DNA from: Gammaproteobacteria bacterium
GTDB taxonomy: Bacteria; Pseudomonadota; Gammaproteobacteria; SZUA-229
Direction: 5' to 3'
Assembly: GCA_029881795.1 (NCBI GenBank)
Contig: JAOULX010000013.1
Coordinates: 1 to 64,000 of the forward strand
DNA: 64,000 nucleotides
The notes below the pieces were generated by a model. The model ran no database searches. It was not told where the DNA came from and saw only the letters and a list, made by a program, of their open reading frames with translations. The translations under genes were made by a program, and so were the position numbers. Positions 6,992 through 18,652 of the stretch are shown here, in pieces; position 1 is the stretch's first letter, and each line of letters opens with the position of its first letter.

Positions 6992-7012
6992 AGACACCCA
7001 TCACAAGAATAA
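6992..7012. repeat. Isolated transposase-element end
   Basis: AGACACCCATCACAAGAATAA resembles the left end of the intact element (AGACACCCACCATAAATAA at 2575-2593), sharing AGACACCCA and an A-rich tail. It is in the same orientation and has no transposase attached. It marks the right limit of element-derived sequence before normal chromosome. Confidence 0.5.
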
Positions 7013-7057
7013 TCTCAAGAATACCTAGAGTCAGATAAGGCTTACATAGCCATGAAA

Positions 7058-7486
7058 TCATGGTTTCCAGTATTTATATCCGCTCAGTTGTCGGCGTATC
7101 ATCTCCGGTGCGCCGGCGGAGACGAACTCAACTTCCAGCGGGAAGTCGTCTTCGCTAAGGTCCCAGGCTTTCATGCTGATTTTGCAGGCTTTAAAAATGA
7201 CGCCGCGGTTTGAAAGTTTGGTGAGCATTTGTGCTGTGCTTGAATTCTGTGTCAGTGCGTGAATGCCATCTTCATAGGCGACGACGACTATTTTAAGTTT
7301 GTTTTCACCGATCTCAGACAGCACTTTGTCAATTTGGAAAAAACTTTTTCGGTGTGCAAAATTGTCATTGCCGCGGGTTAATTGCATCACAATTTTCTGT
7401 GTGCTGTCATCGGTAGCGGCAAAGGCTGAACTGCTGCTAAACGATGCGATGAAAAAAATTGTTAGCGCTATAGAATAGTTAATCAT
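7058..7486 (-). CDS. Periplasmic DsrE/DsrF-like protein
   Basis: The 142-residue product has a clear signal peptide (cleavage after AFA at 21-23) and a DsrE/F-like fold pattern: a strand with KIVMQLTRG, a helix, a strand with KIVVVAYEDG and a single cysteine at 101 in the FKACK context. DsrE-family proteins in sulfur metabolism carry sulfur on a conserved cysteine in the cytoplasm; an exported version implies a periplasmic role that is not known. It is a distant paralogue of the protein at 21595-22032, with cysteine at the same residue number. The gene is divergent from the miaB operon. Confidence 0.75.
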   Translation of the reverse strand: MINYSIALTIFFIASFSSSSAFAATDDSTQKIVMQLTRGNDNFAHRKSFFQIDKVLSEIGENKLKIVVVAYEDGIHALTQNSSTAQMLTKLSNRGVIFKACKISMKAWDLSEDDFPLEVEFVSAGAPEMIRRQLSGYKYWKP

Positions 7487-7833
7487 GCTTTATCCTCATA
7501 TTTATGTATACCGGGCCTGGCCCAAACTATCTGTTACAGCCAGTCGACGGCTTATTAAATCTGCTAGTCAGCTGTCCTGTATTAACGCAAAGCATGGCTT
7601 GATTCCAGATTTGTGCCGAGTGACTGTGTCAGCCGAGTGTTTTGTTGCCTTTAAGTTAATGATATTTATTAGTTTTTTATTATTATCTACTGTTTCAGAT
7701 TGTAATAGTACGGTTGGAGTCAGGTACGGGGTCAAGTATCTATAGCAGATTTTTAGTGGAGGCTCTGAATTTTGATTAAATAATGCTGGTCTGTGGTAAA
7801 ATTTGCGGTCTGTTTTGAATAGTTAAGGTTGTT
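7487..7833. other. Intergenic region with divergent promoters
   Basis: About 350 bases separate the DsrE-like gene from miaB. A promoter candidate for miaB is listed separately. An 86-codon open frame at 7485-7745 has no ribosome site or recognisable protein and is treated as chance. Nothing else is seen. Confidence 0.5.
7772..7802 (+). promoter_or_regulatory. Candidate extended -10 promoter for miaB
   Basis: TAAAAT (7797-7802) is preceded by TGG, forming an extended -10 element. A TTGATT at 7772-7777 is 19 bases upstream, a long spacer that an extended -10 tolerates. The start codon of miaB is 32 bases downstream. Confidence 0.45.
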
Positions 7834-9216
7834 ATGGCTCGCAAGCTGTATATAAAGACGTTCGGTTGTCAGATGAATGAGTATGACTCGGCAAAAATGT
7901 ACGATGTGCTGGCTGAATCTCATGGTCTGGAGCAGGTCTCTGATGCGACTGAGGCCGATATTTTACTGTTAAACACCTGTTCAATTCGTGAAAAAGCGCA
8001 GGAAAAGGTCTTTCATCAGTTAGGCCGCTGGCGCAAGCTGAAAGATAAAAAACCGGAGTTAGTGATTGGCGTCGGTGGTTGTGTTGCCAGTCAGGAAGGT
8101 CAGGTTATCCGTCAGCGAGCACCTTATGTTGATCTGGTGTTTGGTCCACAGACCATTCACCGCTTACCGGCGATGCTCAGCGAGATTGATAATAAGCACA
8201 AGCCATTGATGGATATCTCATTTCCTGAGATAGAAAAATTCGACCACCTACCAGAACCCAAAGCTGAAGGCCCTACCGCCTTTGTGTCTATTATGGAAGG
8301 TTGCAGCAAATATTGCACCTTTTGTGTGGTGCCTTATACCCGCGGTGAAGAAGTCAGTCGTCCGTTTGATGATGTGTTAGCAGAAGTCTCTCAGCTGGCG
8401 GCACAGGGTGTGCGTGAAGTGAATTTGCTGGGTCAGAATGTAAATGCTTATCGCGGCGTCATGAGCACCGATGCTGCTGATGATGCGGAAGAGACTGCCG
8501 ATCTGGCCTTGCTGATCACTTATGTGGCAGCAATAGAGGGCATTGATCGTATCCGCTTTACAACCTCACACCCGGTTGAATTTTCAGAGCGCCTGATCGA
8601 TGTTTATGATGAAGTACCTGAGCTGGTCAGTTTTGTCCATCTGCCCGTGCAGAGCGGTTCGGATTTAACATTATCGGCAATGAAGCGGGGCCATACCTCA
8701 CTTGAATACAAATCAAAAATCCGCAAGCTGCGTGAGAAACGTCCGCAGCTGACAGTTTCCTCCGATTTTATTATTGGATTCCCCGGCGAAACAGAAAAAG
8801 ACTTTGAAGCGACGATGACGCTGATTGATGACGTCGGTTTTGATATGTCTTACAGTTTTATTTACAGCGCTCGCCCTGGTACACCGGCTGCGGCCTATGA
8901 AGATGATGTGTCACTGGAAACCAAAAAGCTGCGGCTGCAGCGACTGCAGGATAAAATAAACGAGCAAGCTGCGGCGATCAGTCAGTCGATGGTCGGTTCG
9001 GTGCAACGAATTCTGGTCGAGCGTAAGGCACGCGAAGCAGAAGGCGTGCTGACAGGGCGCACAGAAAATAACCGGGTTGTTAGATTTGCCGCTGCCGATT
9101 ATCTTATCGGTCGCTTTGTCACGGTTAAAATTACAGAAGCCACCACAAACTCGCTGCGCGGAGACTTTATTGAAGTTTCTGATCACGACACTGTGAAAGT
9201 ATTTGCAGCCGTTTAA
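7834..9216 (+). CDS. miaB: tRNA-2-methylthio-N6-dimethylallyladenosine synthase
   Basis: MiaB is a radical-SAM methylthiotransferase that adds a methylthio group to i6A37 of tRNAs reading UNN codons. The 460-residue protein has the UPF0004 N-terminal domain with cluster ligands Cys12, Cys49 and Cys83, the radical-SAM CxxxCxxC at Cys157/161/164, and a C-terminal TRAM domain (about 375-445) that binds tRNA. All six cluster cysteines are present at the same positions as in well-studied enterobacterial MiaB. It begins the run miaB-ybeZ-ybeY-corC-lnt, the usual gammaproteobacterial order, with 39 bases before ybeZ. AAGG lies 6 bases before the ATG. Confidence 0.97.
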   Translation: MARKLYIKTFGCQMNEYDSAKMYDVLAESHGLEQVSDATEADILLLNTCSIREKAQEKVFHQLGRWRKLKDKKPELVIGVGGCVASQEGQVIRQRAPYVDLVFGPQTIHRLPAMLSEIDNKHKPLMDISFPEIEKFDHLPEPKAEGPTAFVSIMEGCSKYCTFCVVPYTRGEEVSRPFDDVLAEVSQLAAQGVREVNLLGQNVNAYRGVMSTDAADDAEETADLALLITYVAAIEGIDRIRFTTSHPVEFSERLIDVYDEVPELVSFVHLPVQSGSDLTLSAMKRGHTSLEYKSKIRKLREKRPQLTVSSDFIIGFPGETEKDFEATMTLIDDVGFDMSYSFIYSARPGTPAAAYEDDVSLETKKLRLQRLQDKINEQAAAISQSMVGSVQRILVERKAREAEGVLTGRTENNRVVRFAAADYLIGRFVTVKITEATTNSLRGDFIEVSDHDTVKVFAAV

Positions 9217-9255
9217 TATTCTTTTTAACAACCAATAAAAGCATCGTCATAAACT

Positions 9256-10215
9256 ATGAGTGAAACTACCAGTATTCTGCTTGAACCGGCTAATAATATG
9301 CGGCTGGCAAATTTATGCGGCCCGATGAATCAGCATCTGCGTGAAATTGAAAAACGTACTGGTGTTGAAATTACCCATCTGAGTAACGAGTTTAAAGTCA
9401 GCGGTGATGCTAAAGTTATTATCCGTGTTAGCGAGCTGTTAAAAGACCTTTACGCTTCGACTGAAAAAGAAACATTAAAAGCCGAATCGCTGCATCTGAG
9501 TTTGCAGCAGATGCTTAACGATAAGTATTCGTCTGAGATGGAGCTGGGTGCCGGTACGGTGAATATACGTCGCGGTGCAATCAAGGGCCGTGGTGAACAT
9601 CAGCGTGAATACCTGGCTAACCTGAGCAAATACGATGTTACGTTTGGTGTTGGTCCGGCCGGTACCGGTAAAACTTATCTGGCAGTGGCGGCGGCTGTGC
9701 AGGCGCTGGAACAGGAAAAAGTGCAGCGTCTGGTGCTGGTGAGACCGGCGGTAGAAGCGGGTGAAAAACTGGGCTTTCTGCCGGGGGATCTGGCGCAAAA
9801 AGTTGATCCATATATCCGGCCTATTTACGATGCGCTGTATGAAATGCTGGGTTTTCAGCAGGTCAATAAACTGATAGAAAATAACGTGATTGAAATTGCG
9901 CCGTTGGCATATATGCGTGGTCGCAGTCTGAATGAATCATTTATTATTCTTGATGAGGCGCAAAATACCACGGTAGAACAGATGAAAATGTTTCTTACTC
10001 GTTTTGGTTACGGATCGAAAGTGGTTGTTACCGGTGATATTACTCAGATTGATTTGCCTAAGGATAAAAAATCCGGTCTTAAACATGCGGTTGATGTGCT
10101 GAAAAATATTGATGCCATTGGCTTTACATATTTTGACAGTAAAGATGTGGTGCGCCATGCAATGGTGCAGAAAATTGTTGAAGCGTTTGAATCCTATAAT
10201 AAACTGAAACAGTGA
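9256..10215 (+). CDS. ybeZ: PhoH-like ATPase YbeZ
   Basis: This 319-residue PhoH-family P-loop protein partners with the endoribonuclease YbeY in rRNA and RNA quality control. Walker A is GPAGTGKT at 133-140 and Walker B is ILDEAQN near 234-240. The N-terminal part (about 15-75) resembles a KH-like RNA-binding region. The length is close to the family norm. Its stop overlaps the possible GTG start of ybeY, implying translational coupling in the miaB operon. Confidence 0.95.
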   Translation: MSETTSILLEPANNMRLANLCGPMNQHLREIEKRTGVEITHLSNEFKVSGDAKVIIRVSELLKDLYASTEKETLKAESLHLSLQQMLNDKYSSEMELGAGTVNIRRGAIKGRGEHQREYLANLSKYDVTFGVGPAGTGKTYLAVAAAVQALEQEKVQRLVLVRPAVEAGEKLGFLPGDLAQKVDPYIRPIYDALYEMLGFQQVNKLIENNVIEIAPLAYMRGRSLNESFIILDEAQNTTVEQMKMFLTRFGYGSKVVVTGDITQIDLPKDKKSGLKHAVDVLKNIDAIGFTYFDSKDVVRHAMVQKIVEAFESYNKLKQ

Positions 10216-10703
10216 TAGATAAAATGCTTGATCTTGTTATCCAGAATCAACAAAAAGATACAGAGCTGCCGGCAGAGGATTTTTTAGTCAGCTGTGCGGC
10301 GGCAGCTTTTCTCGGTGATAACGCCGCTCAGGTAACACTGAGAGTTGTTGATGAAGAAGAAAGTGCGGATTTGAATGAGGCTTATCGCGGTAAAAACAAG
10401 CCGACTAATGTGCTGTCTTTTCCGATGGATATGCCGGCGGAGTTTCTCGATGTGCTTGATCTGGTGATGCTGGGCGATCTGGTTGTCTGTGCTTCTGTGG
10501 TTAGCGATGAGGCCCGCCAGCAGGGTAAAACTGAAAAAGCGCACTGGGCGCATATGCTGGTACATGGTATGTTGCATCTGCAAGGTTATGATCACATCTC
10601 AGATGCTGATGCAGAAACAATGGAAAAGCTGGAAATAAAATTATTATCCCAACTGGGTTTTGACGACCCGTATCGATTACAATCTGAACACAATGAAGAG
10701 TAA
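10212..10703 (+). CDS. ybeY: Endoribonuclease YbeY, 16S rRNA maturation factor
   Basis: YbeY is a metal-dependent endoribonuclease needed for 3' maturation of 16S rRNA and ribosome quality control. The signature HGMLHLQGYDH, with three histidines for the metal ion, is present near residues 116-126. The start is ambiguous: GTG at 10212 overlaps the ybeZ stop by four bases, while ATG at 10224 would give the N-terminus MLDLVIQ, close to the family pattern; neither has a strong ribosome site. Length 163 (or 159) residues is normal. It is followed by corC after 8 bases. Confidence 0.93.
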   Translation: MIDKMLDLVIQNQQKDTELPAEDFLVSCAAAAFLGDNAAQVTLRVVDEEESADLNEAYRGKNKPTNVLSFPMDMPAEFLDVLDLVMLGDLVVCASVVSDEARQQGKTEKAHWAHMLVHGMLHLQGYDHISDADAETMEKLEIKLLSQLGFDDPYRLQSEHNEE

Positions 10704-10711
10704 ATCTGAAA

Positions 10712-11578
10712 ATGGCTGAAAAAGAGTCTGCAAATAATCAGCGAAGCTGGCTGGATCGTTTAAGTCTGGCATTTTTGTCAGAGCCGCAAAGTCGGCAGGA
10801 ATTAATTGATATGCTCAGGCTGGCACAAAAGCGTGATCTGTTTGATAGCAATGCCCTGACGATGATGGAAAACGTGATTCAGGTGGCCGATACTCAGGTG
10901 CGCGATATCATGGTGCCTCGATCGCAAATGATAGTGATTGAAGAGAGTTCGGATTATGAAAATATGTTACCGATGGTAACCAATTCCGGTCACTCGCGCT
11001 TCCCGGTTATCGGTGATAATCGTGATGAAATTATCGGTATCTTGCTGGCAAAAGATTTGTTGCGCTACGCTGATATGGCAGAGCGCGAAGAGTTTGAATT
11101 GCGCGATATTCTGCGTTCCCCGGTGTTTGTGCCTGAAAGTAAACGGATAGACGATTTATTGCGTGACTTCAGAGCCAGTCGTAATCATATGGCGCTGGTA
11201 GTTGATGAATACAGTGGTATTGCCGGGCTGGTAACGATTGAAGATGTACTCGAGCAAATTGTGGGTGAAATTGATGATGAACACGATGAGGCGGATCAGT
11301 TAAATATTCGGCGTCACGGTCTGGCGCGGTATTCTGTCCGGGCGATGACACCGATAGAAGAATTTAACGATGTTTTTGCCAGCGACTTTAGTGATGAGCA
11401 GTTCGATACCATAGCCGGGGTACTGATTCAAAAGTTTGGTCACGTCCCAGAGCGCGGAGAAATGATCTCTATTGGCCGTTTACAATTTAAAATTATGAGT
11501 GCTGATAGTCGCCGCATTCAGAATATTCAGGTCATTATTCTGCCGGTTGCTGTCAGCGACGAACAGAACGCTGAATGA
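10712..11578 (+). CDS. corC: CBS-domain protein CorC (HlyC/CorC family)
   Basis: The 288-residue protein has two CBS domains (about 68-185, including RDIMVPRSQM and the later LVVDEYSG / IAGLVTIEDVLEQIVGEI blocks) and a C-terminal transporter-associated CorC_HlyC domain (about 205-280). It lacks membrane helices, as in the short cytosolic CorC type implicated in magnesium/cobalt efflux. It lies between ybeY and lnt as in other gammaproteobacteria, and its stop overlaps the lnt start (ATGA). Confidence 0.93.
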   Translation: MAEKESANNQRSWLDRLSLAFLSEPQSRQELIDMLRLAQKRDLFDSNALTMMENVIQVADTQVRDIMVPRSQMIVIEESSDYENMLPMVTNSGHSRFPVIGDNRDEIIGILLAKDLLRYADMAEREEFELRDILRSPVFVPESKRIDDLLRDFRASRNHMALVVDEYSGIAGLVTIEDVLEQIVGEIDDEHDEADQLNIRRHGLARYSVRAMTPIEEFNDVFASDFSDEQFDTIAGVLIQKFGHVPERGEMISIGRLQFKIMSADSRRIQNIQVIILPVAVSDEQNAE

Positions 11579-13098
11579 CTGATCGACTAAAAGGATTTTT
11601 TTCAAATCAAAAAATGACAGATCTGCTGGCGTTGCTGCTGGGCCTGTGTCTGCCTTTTGCTTTTGCGCCTTATGATCTGCCATATCTTGCCTTTCCATTA
11701 CTCAGTGTTTTTCTGTTACTGATTTTACAACAGTCTAATGGACGCAGCTTCTGGCGTGGCTGGCTGTTTGGCTTCGGTCAGTTTGTGGTCGGTTTTAGCT
11801 GGATCTATCACAGTGTGCATACTTTTGGCGATGCCCCGGCAGCACTGGCAATAGCAATGATTATTTTGCTGGCGGCCTATTGTGCGTTGTTTCCGGCTCT
11901 GGCTGCCTATTTGTCGCAGCGTTTTTTTGCCGCCAGCCAGACTTTGTTTTTGTTGGCCGGTTTCCCTCTGATGTGGGCGCTGACTGAATGGTTAAGAGGT
12001 TATCTGTTCACCGGGTTTGCCTGGCTTTCGCTGGGCACTTCGCAAGTAGAAACCAGTCTGGCAAATTTTGCACCGTTGTTTGGTGCGCTTGGTGTCAGTG
12101 CGCTGATGCTGTTGCTGGCAGGACTTATTCTGATCAGTGTATTACAGCCTGCGAAAGCCCGTTATTTTCTGTCGGCCGCGGTTGCTGTATTGGTGATTGG
12201 GCAGTTATTGTTTTTCATTAACTGGAGTCAGCCGGTTTCTGGGCCATTGAAGGTCAGCCTGCCGCAGTTGAGTGTGACCCAGGATATGAAGTGGCGTGAA
12301 GAGATAAAATGGCCGTCACTTAACTGGTATCAGCAGCAGACCAATGAGCATCATGACAGCGATATTGTGATCTGGCCGGAGACCGCAATTCCTGATTTTC
12401 TGTACCGGGTAAAACCGTACTGGAATAACATTAAGCAGCAGGCAAAACAGACTGACACCGCCGTCGTTGCCGGGGTGTTTTTGCGCGACCCTAAAAGCGG
12501 CCGTTATTACAACAGTCTGATTAGTAGCAGTGGTGACTATTATCAAAAAAGGCACCTGGTTCCACTGGGTGAGTATATGCCGCTGCGCGGGCTGTTCGAA
12601 TTCCTGCGACAGTATATTAATTTTCCAATGAGTAATATTGATAGTGGCAGTGATCAGCAGCCACTGATGAAAGTGGCCGGTTATGAAGTCGGCTCGAGTA
12701 TTTGTTTTGAAGACGTTTTTGATCGCGATATACGCGCCAGTTTGCCGGCAGCAAAATTTTTAATAAATGCCAGTAATGATGCCTGGTTTAAACGCACCGC
12801 CGAACCGTTCCAGCATCATCAGATTGCACGTATGCGGGCGATTGAAGCGGCCAGATATTTAATTCGCTCCACCAATACCGGTATCTCGGCGATTATTGGA
12901 CCGAAAGGTCAAGAGATTGTCAGCAGTGAGTTATTTGTACGAACCACGATCAGCGGTGAGATCAGAGCGATGTCGGGCAGCACGGCCTATGTCTTCTGGG
13001 GTAATGTGCCGCTGATTACACTGGCTGTAGCGTGGCTGTTGTGGCAGGCGCGCCGTGAGGCAGCTAGAAACAAGCGGGATCATGATAAATCATCATAA
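11575..13098 (+). CDS. lnt: Apolipoprotein N-acyltransferase
   Basis: Lnt transfers the third acyl chain from phospholipid to the N-terminal cysteine of lipoproteins at the inner membrane. The 507-residue protein has about six to eight N-terminal membrane helices, a periplasmic nitrilase-like domain (about 225-470) and a final helix. The nitrilase triad is visible: Glu in WPETAIP (about 268), Lys in KRHLVPLGEY (about 326) and Cys in SICFED (about 376). The start overlaps corC by four bases. The gene is convergent with the zinc-ribbon gene; 31 bases lie between them. Confidence 0.96.
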   Translation: MTDRLKGFFSNQKMTDLLALLLGLCLPFAFAPYDLPYLAFPLLSVFLLLILQQSNGRSFWRGWLFGFGQFVVGFSWIYHSVHTFGDAPAALAIAMIILLAAYCALFPALAAYLSQRFFAASQTLFLLAGFPLMWALTEWLRGYLFTGFAWLSLGTSQVETSLANFAPLFGALGVSALMLLLAGLILISVLQPAKARYFLSAAVAVLVIGQLLFFINWSQPVSGPLKVSLPQLSVTQDMKWREEIKWPSLNWYQQQTNEHHDSDIVIWPETAIPDFLYRVKPYWNNIKQQAKQTDTAVVAGVFLRDPKSGRYYNSLISSSGDYYQKRHLVPLGEYMPLRGLFEFLRQYINFPMSNIDSGSDQQPLMKVAGYEVGSSICFEDVFDRDIRASLPAAKFLINASNDAWFKRTAEPFQHHQIARMRAIEAARYLIRSTNTGISAIIGPKGQEIVSSELFVRTTISGEIRAMSGSTAYVFWGNVPLITLAVAWLLWQARREAARNKRDHDKSS

Positions 13099-13129
13099 TC
13101 CGTTTTGTTGTGTTACTGAGCGAACCGGC

Positions 13130-13648
13130 TCAGTGGCCGGGTGGTAAACGGAAGCGGCTAAATTCGGTATGTTTACAGACAGGGCATGAGCTAAGCGGGC
13201 TGACGCTGTCGACATGCACCACATTCTGGCAGTGGCCGCACTGGTAATCTCCGCGGCAGGCGAGATCGGTGGCATAGTAGGTAGTGTCTTCGATCTTGCC
13301 GATAAATTGTCTGATTTCCATCCGCGTGTGATCAGCGACGCACAAAAACAAATCCAGAATTTTTTGTTCGAGACCATCCAGATCCATTTTTAACCATTCG
13401 GTAAAATCACTGTCTGTTTCCATTAAGTGCTCAGCGGCATCGTTTAAATCATTTTTTATCGTATTGGCAATCTGCTCGGCTTCTCTGTGAGTCAGTTCCT
13501 GTCGCTGGCGGGCTTCTTCGATGGCTTTTTCCATCGCTTTGTGAAGGGTTGGAGGGGTTTCTTCCGTGGCATTATCGATTGTCGATTTGATACGCTCCAT
13601 CATCTTATTATAACCGTCAACTAAATGACTGGTATCTTGATGATTCAT
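13130..13648 (-). CDS. Zinc-ribbon protein of the YbeL/DUF1451 type
   Basis: The 172-residue product has an N-terminal helical, glutamate-rich part (about 1-115) and a C-terminal zinc ribbon with CGHC (about 138-141) and CPVC (about 156-159). This layout matches DUF1451 proteins such as YbeL, whose gene is divergent from leuS in enterobacteria; the same position is kept here. Its role is unknown; zinc binding is inferred from the four cysteines. The gene is transcribed away from leuS across a 227-base divergent region. Confidence 0.85.
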   Translation of the reverse strand: MNHQDTSHLVDGYNKMMERIKSTIDNATEETPPTLHKAMEKAIEEARQRQELTHREAEQIANTIKNDLNDAAEHLMETDSDFTEWLKMDLDGLEQKILDLFLCVADHTRMEIRQFIGKIEDTTYYATDLACRGDYQCGHCQNVVHVDSVSPLSSCPVCKHTEFSRFRLPPGH

Positions 13649-13801
13649 AATGAGTCCTGCTTTGATAGTAATTACCTCAAGTCATTGTTTCTTTGCCTGC
13701 ATGGCTGATGTATCCTTGCTCTTTTATCGCGACAGCTGCACTTTCATAGGGTGGGGCTGTTGGTGATATAACCCGTTTAAGGTTTCTAGCGGTTCAGTGG
13801 C

Positions 13802-13807
13802 TATAAT
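13802..13807 (+). promoter_or_regulatory. Candidate -10 box for leuS
   Basis: A perfect TATAAT lies 69 bases before the leuS start in the divergent leuS/zinc-ribbon region. No good -35 box is seen at 16-18 bases; only TTAAGG-like sequence is upstream, so the assignment is tentative. Confidence 0.35.
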
Positions 13808-13848
13808 GCTGAATTCTGCTAATTAAAAATATTTTATAGACCATATAA

Positions 13849-16331
<2,483 letters not shown>

Positions 16332-16332
<1 letters not shown>

Positions 16333-16898
16333 TGCTGTTTAAGAAACTCAATAAGTTGCTGGTGTACAGCTTGATGCTGGCTGTGTTGTCAGCCTGTGGT
16401 TTTCATTTGCGCGGTGACTATCAGCTGCCGGATGAAATGTCAGCGGTTTATCTGAGCGCAGGTAATTTGCATTCTGAACTGTTGCAGGATCTGCAACGGA
16501 TTTTGAAAACAAATGGTTCGCGGGTTGTTAAAGACGCCACTCTGGCACAGGCGACGATTAAAATTGAGAACGAGACACTCAGCGAGCGGGTGGTCTCGGT
16601 GGATAATCTGGGGCGTGCCAGTGAATATGAAATCAAGCTGATATTGCAATACTCAGTCAGCGTTTCAGCGCAGCAATCGGCAACTGCTTTATCCATAAAA
16701 AACAGAAAACTCGAATTGATTCGTGATTATATTTATGACAATCAGGCGGTATTGGGAAAAAGCCGGGAAAAAGACGTTCTGGTTCGTGATATGCAACGCG
16801 ATGCCTCACGGCTGATTATGTTGCAAATTCAGGCCGCCCATAAGAAAAATATCATGCCACGCTCTGTTGATGTGCAGCCTGAAACCGCCCAGCAATAA
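16332..16898 (+). CDS. lptE: LPS-assembly lipoprotein LptE
   Basis: LptE plugs the LptD barrel and helps insert lipopolysaccharide into the outer leaflet. The 188-residue precursor has a lipoprotein signal ending in LSAC (Cys22), followed by the GFHLRG motif typical of the family. The start overlaps the leuS stop by one base. The low sequence similarity expected for LptE is offset by the invariant leuS-lptE-holA context. Confidence 0.93.
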
Positions 16899-16966
16899 CG
16901 CGGCATGCTATCGCCCCAGACGGACTTACTATGACTATGTGTTCAGACTGTGAAAAATAACCGACT

Positions 16967-17980
16967 GTGAAAATACGAACTGACCAGCTAAGCCAGCATT
17001 TAGAAAAAAAACTGGCACCACTTTATCTGATATCCGGGGATGAGCCATTGCAAGTAATGGAAGCAACCGATCAGGTCAGAGCCAGAGCCAGAGAGCTGGG
17101 CTACAGCGAACGAACAGTGATGGATGTGGATAAAGATTTTGACTGGAACACTTTAACCGAAGAATCCAATAGCCTGTCACTTTTTGCTGAACAGCGCATC
17201 CTTGAGTTGCGCATGTCGGGCGCTAAACCGGGTAAGCCCGGTTCCGCAGCTTTGGTTGAATACGCAGCAAGACCTGCCGATGATACGGTTTTAATTATTA
17301 CCGCCGGTAAGCTGGATAAAACCGCCAGCAATTCAAAATGGTATAAAGCACTGGATGCGCTGGGTGTCATGATACAGTGCTGGCCGATCGACAGTTATGC
17401 GCTGCCGGTCTGGATAGAAAATCGCTGCAAGATGAAAGGATTGCATCCTGATAAAGAAGCTGTTCGTTTGCTGGTGGATCGGGTTGAGGGTAATTTGCTG
17501 GCTGCGGCGCAGGAAATTGAAAAACTCAGTTTACTGGTAGACTCCGGCAGGCTCGATGCAGAGCAAGTTACAGCGGCAGTGGCAGATAGTTCACGTTTTA
17601 ATATTTATGATCTCAGTGATGCTGCTTTAGCGGGTGATATTGCCAGAACGGCACATATCATCAGCGGCTTGCAGGATGAAGGGGTTGAAGCTGTGCTGGT
17701 GTTATGGGCATTAAGCCGAGAAATTCGCAGCTTGTTGGCGGCTGCAGAAAGCTCTCAGCAATCGGTTGATTCGGCACTGGCAAAAGCCGGTGTCTGGAGC
17801 AAGCGTGTACCACTGATGAAAAAAGCGCTTGCTAAACATAATCAGCACAGTCTTAAGCGATTGCTGTCATTATGTGCCAGCACCGATCGAGTGATTAAAG
17901 GCATGGAGGCGGGTAAGACCTGGGATCAGTTGTACCAGCTTTGCCTGTGTCTGGCGGGCTACCAGTTAGCGACCGAGTGA
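16967..17980 (+). CDS. holA: DNA polymerase III subunit delta
   Basis: The delta subunit opens the sliding clamp as part of the clamp loader. The 337-residue protein starts with a GTG and shows the family N-terminus (LAPLYLISGDEPL, about 16-28) and the C-terminal collar domain. It follows lptE after a 68-base gap. Its stop (TGA 17978-17980) overlaps the ATG of the downstream DNA glycosylase by one base, linking the two translationally. In many relatives nadD follows holA directly; here nadD is about 6 kb further on. Confidence 0.95.
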   Translation: MKIRTDQLSQHLEKKLAPLYLISGDEPLQVMEATDQVRARARELGYSERTVMDVDKDFDWNTLTEESNSLSLFAEQRILELRMSGAKPGKPGSAALVEYAARPADDTVLIITAGKLDKTASNSKWYKALDALGVMIQCWPIDSYALPVWIENRCKMKGLHPDKEAVRLLVDRVEGNLLAAAQEIEKLSLLVDSGRLDAEQVTAAVADSSRFNIYDLSDAALAGDIARTAHIISGLQDEGVEAVLVLWALSREIRSLLAAAESSQQSVDSALAKAGVWSKRVPLMKKALAKHNQHSLKRLLSLCASTDRVIKGMEAGKTWDQLYQLCLCLAGYQLATE

Positions 17981-18501
17981 TGGCATCAGCTACAGCCGTA
18001 GAGTTATTAACGGGCTTTGATTGTCTGGCTGATGCTTCCTCAGAGATTCTGATTTTAGGCTCTATGCCAGGTCTCGCGTCATTACAAAAACAGCAATATT
18101 ACGCGCACCCGAGAAATGCATTCTGGACAATCATGCAGGCTTTATATGCTATCGATGCTGATGCGACTTACGCTGAGCGGCTGGCGGCGTTAGCCCGACA
18201 TAAAGTGGCGTTGTGGGATGTCGCTCATCAATGTGCCCGCAGCGGCAGCCTAGATGCTGATATTCAGGCAGATACTGTGCAAGTTAATGATTTCTCAAGA
18301 TTATTTGATAGCTGTCGGGATATTAGTCGGGTCTATTTCAACGGTGGCAAAGCCGCCGCTCTATACAAAAAACATGTGCTGAAGGCTGAAAATCAGCTGC
18401 CGGAGCATTTGCAATATACACAGTTACCCTCCACCAGTGCCGCTCATGCCGCTATCACATTAAGCCAGAAAATTACTGCATGGCGTCAAATTTGCAGCTA
18501 A
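17980..18501 (+). CDS. DNA-deoxyinosine (hypoxanthine) glycosylase, UDG family 6
   Basis: The 173-residue protein matches the uracil-DNA glycosylase superfamily members that remove hypoxanthine from DNA: the N-terminal GSMPG motif (about 26-30), QYYAHPRNAFW (about 38-48) and the C-terminal LPSTSAAHA motif near 152-160. ATG 17980 is chosen because it overlaps the holA stop; an upstream in-frame ATG at 17941 would lie deep inside holA. The product would excise deaminated adenine. Substrate assignment follows the family, not direct evidence. Confidence 0.85.
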   Translation: MASATAVELLTGFDCLADASSEILILGSMPGLASLQKQQYYAHPRNAFWTIMQALYAIDADATYAERLAALARHKVALWDVAHQCARSGSLDADIQADTVQVNDFSRLFDSCRDISRVYFNGGKAAALYKKHVLKAENQLPEHLQYTQLPSTSAAHAAITLSQKITAWRQICS

Positions 18502-18652
18502 TCGATCTCTTGACTGATTAATGTTTTCTTTACAAAATCATATACTTGGCATATTCTCTTAATAATATACAAAAACTTTATGCCAGTGATGTGCAAATTT
18601 AAGTATGTCTTGCTGCAGTAAAAATAAAAGTCGGGAAATATAAGGAGTGGTT

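Noticed and set aside
7485-7745. An 86-codon plus-strand frame in the DsrE/miaB intergenic region.
   Set aside because: No ribosome site, no recognisable protein features, and it occupies the promoter region of two divergent genes.
13115-13134. Hairpin ACTGAGC/GCTCAGT between lnt and the zinc-ribbon gene as a terminator.
   Set aside because: It has no T-run on either strand and overlaps the stop codon of the minus-strand gene, so evidence for termination is too weak.
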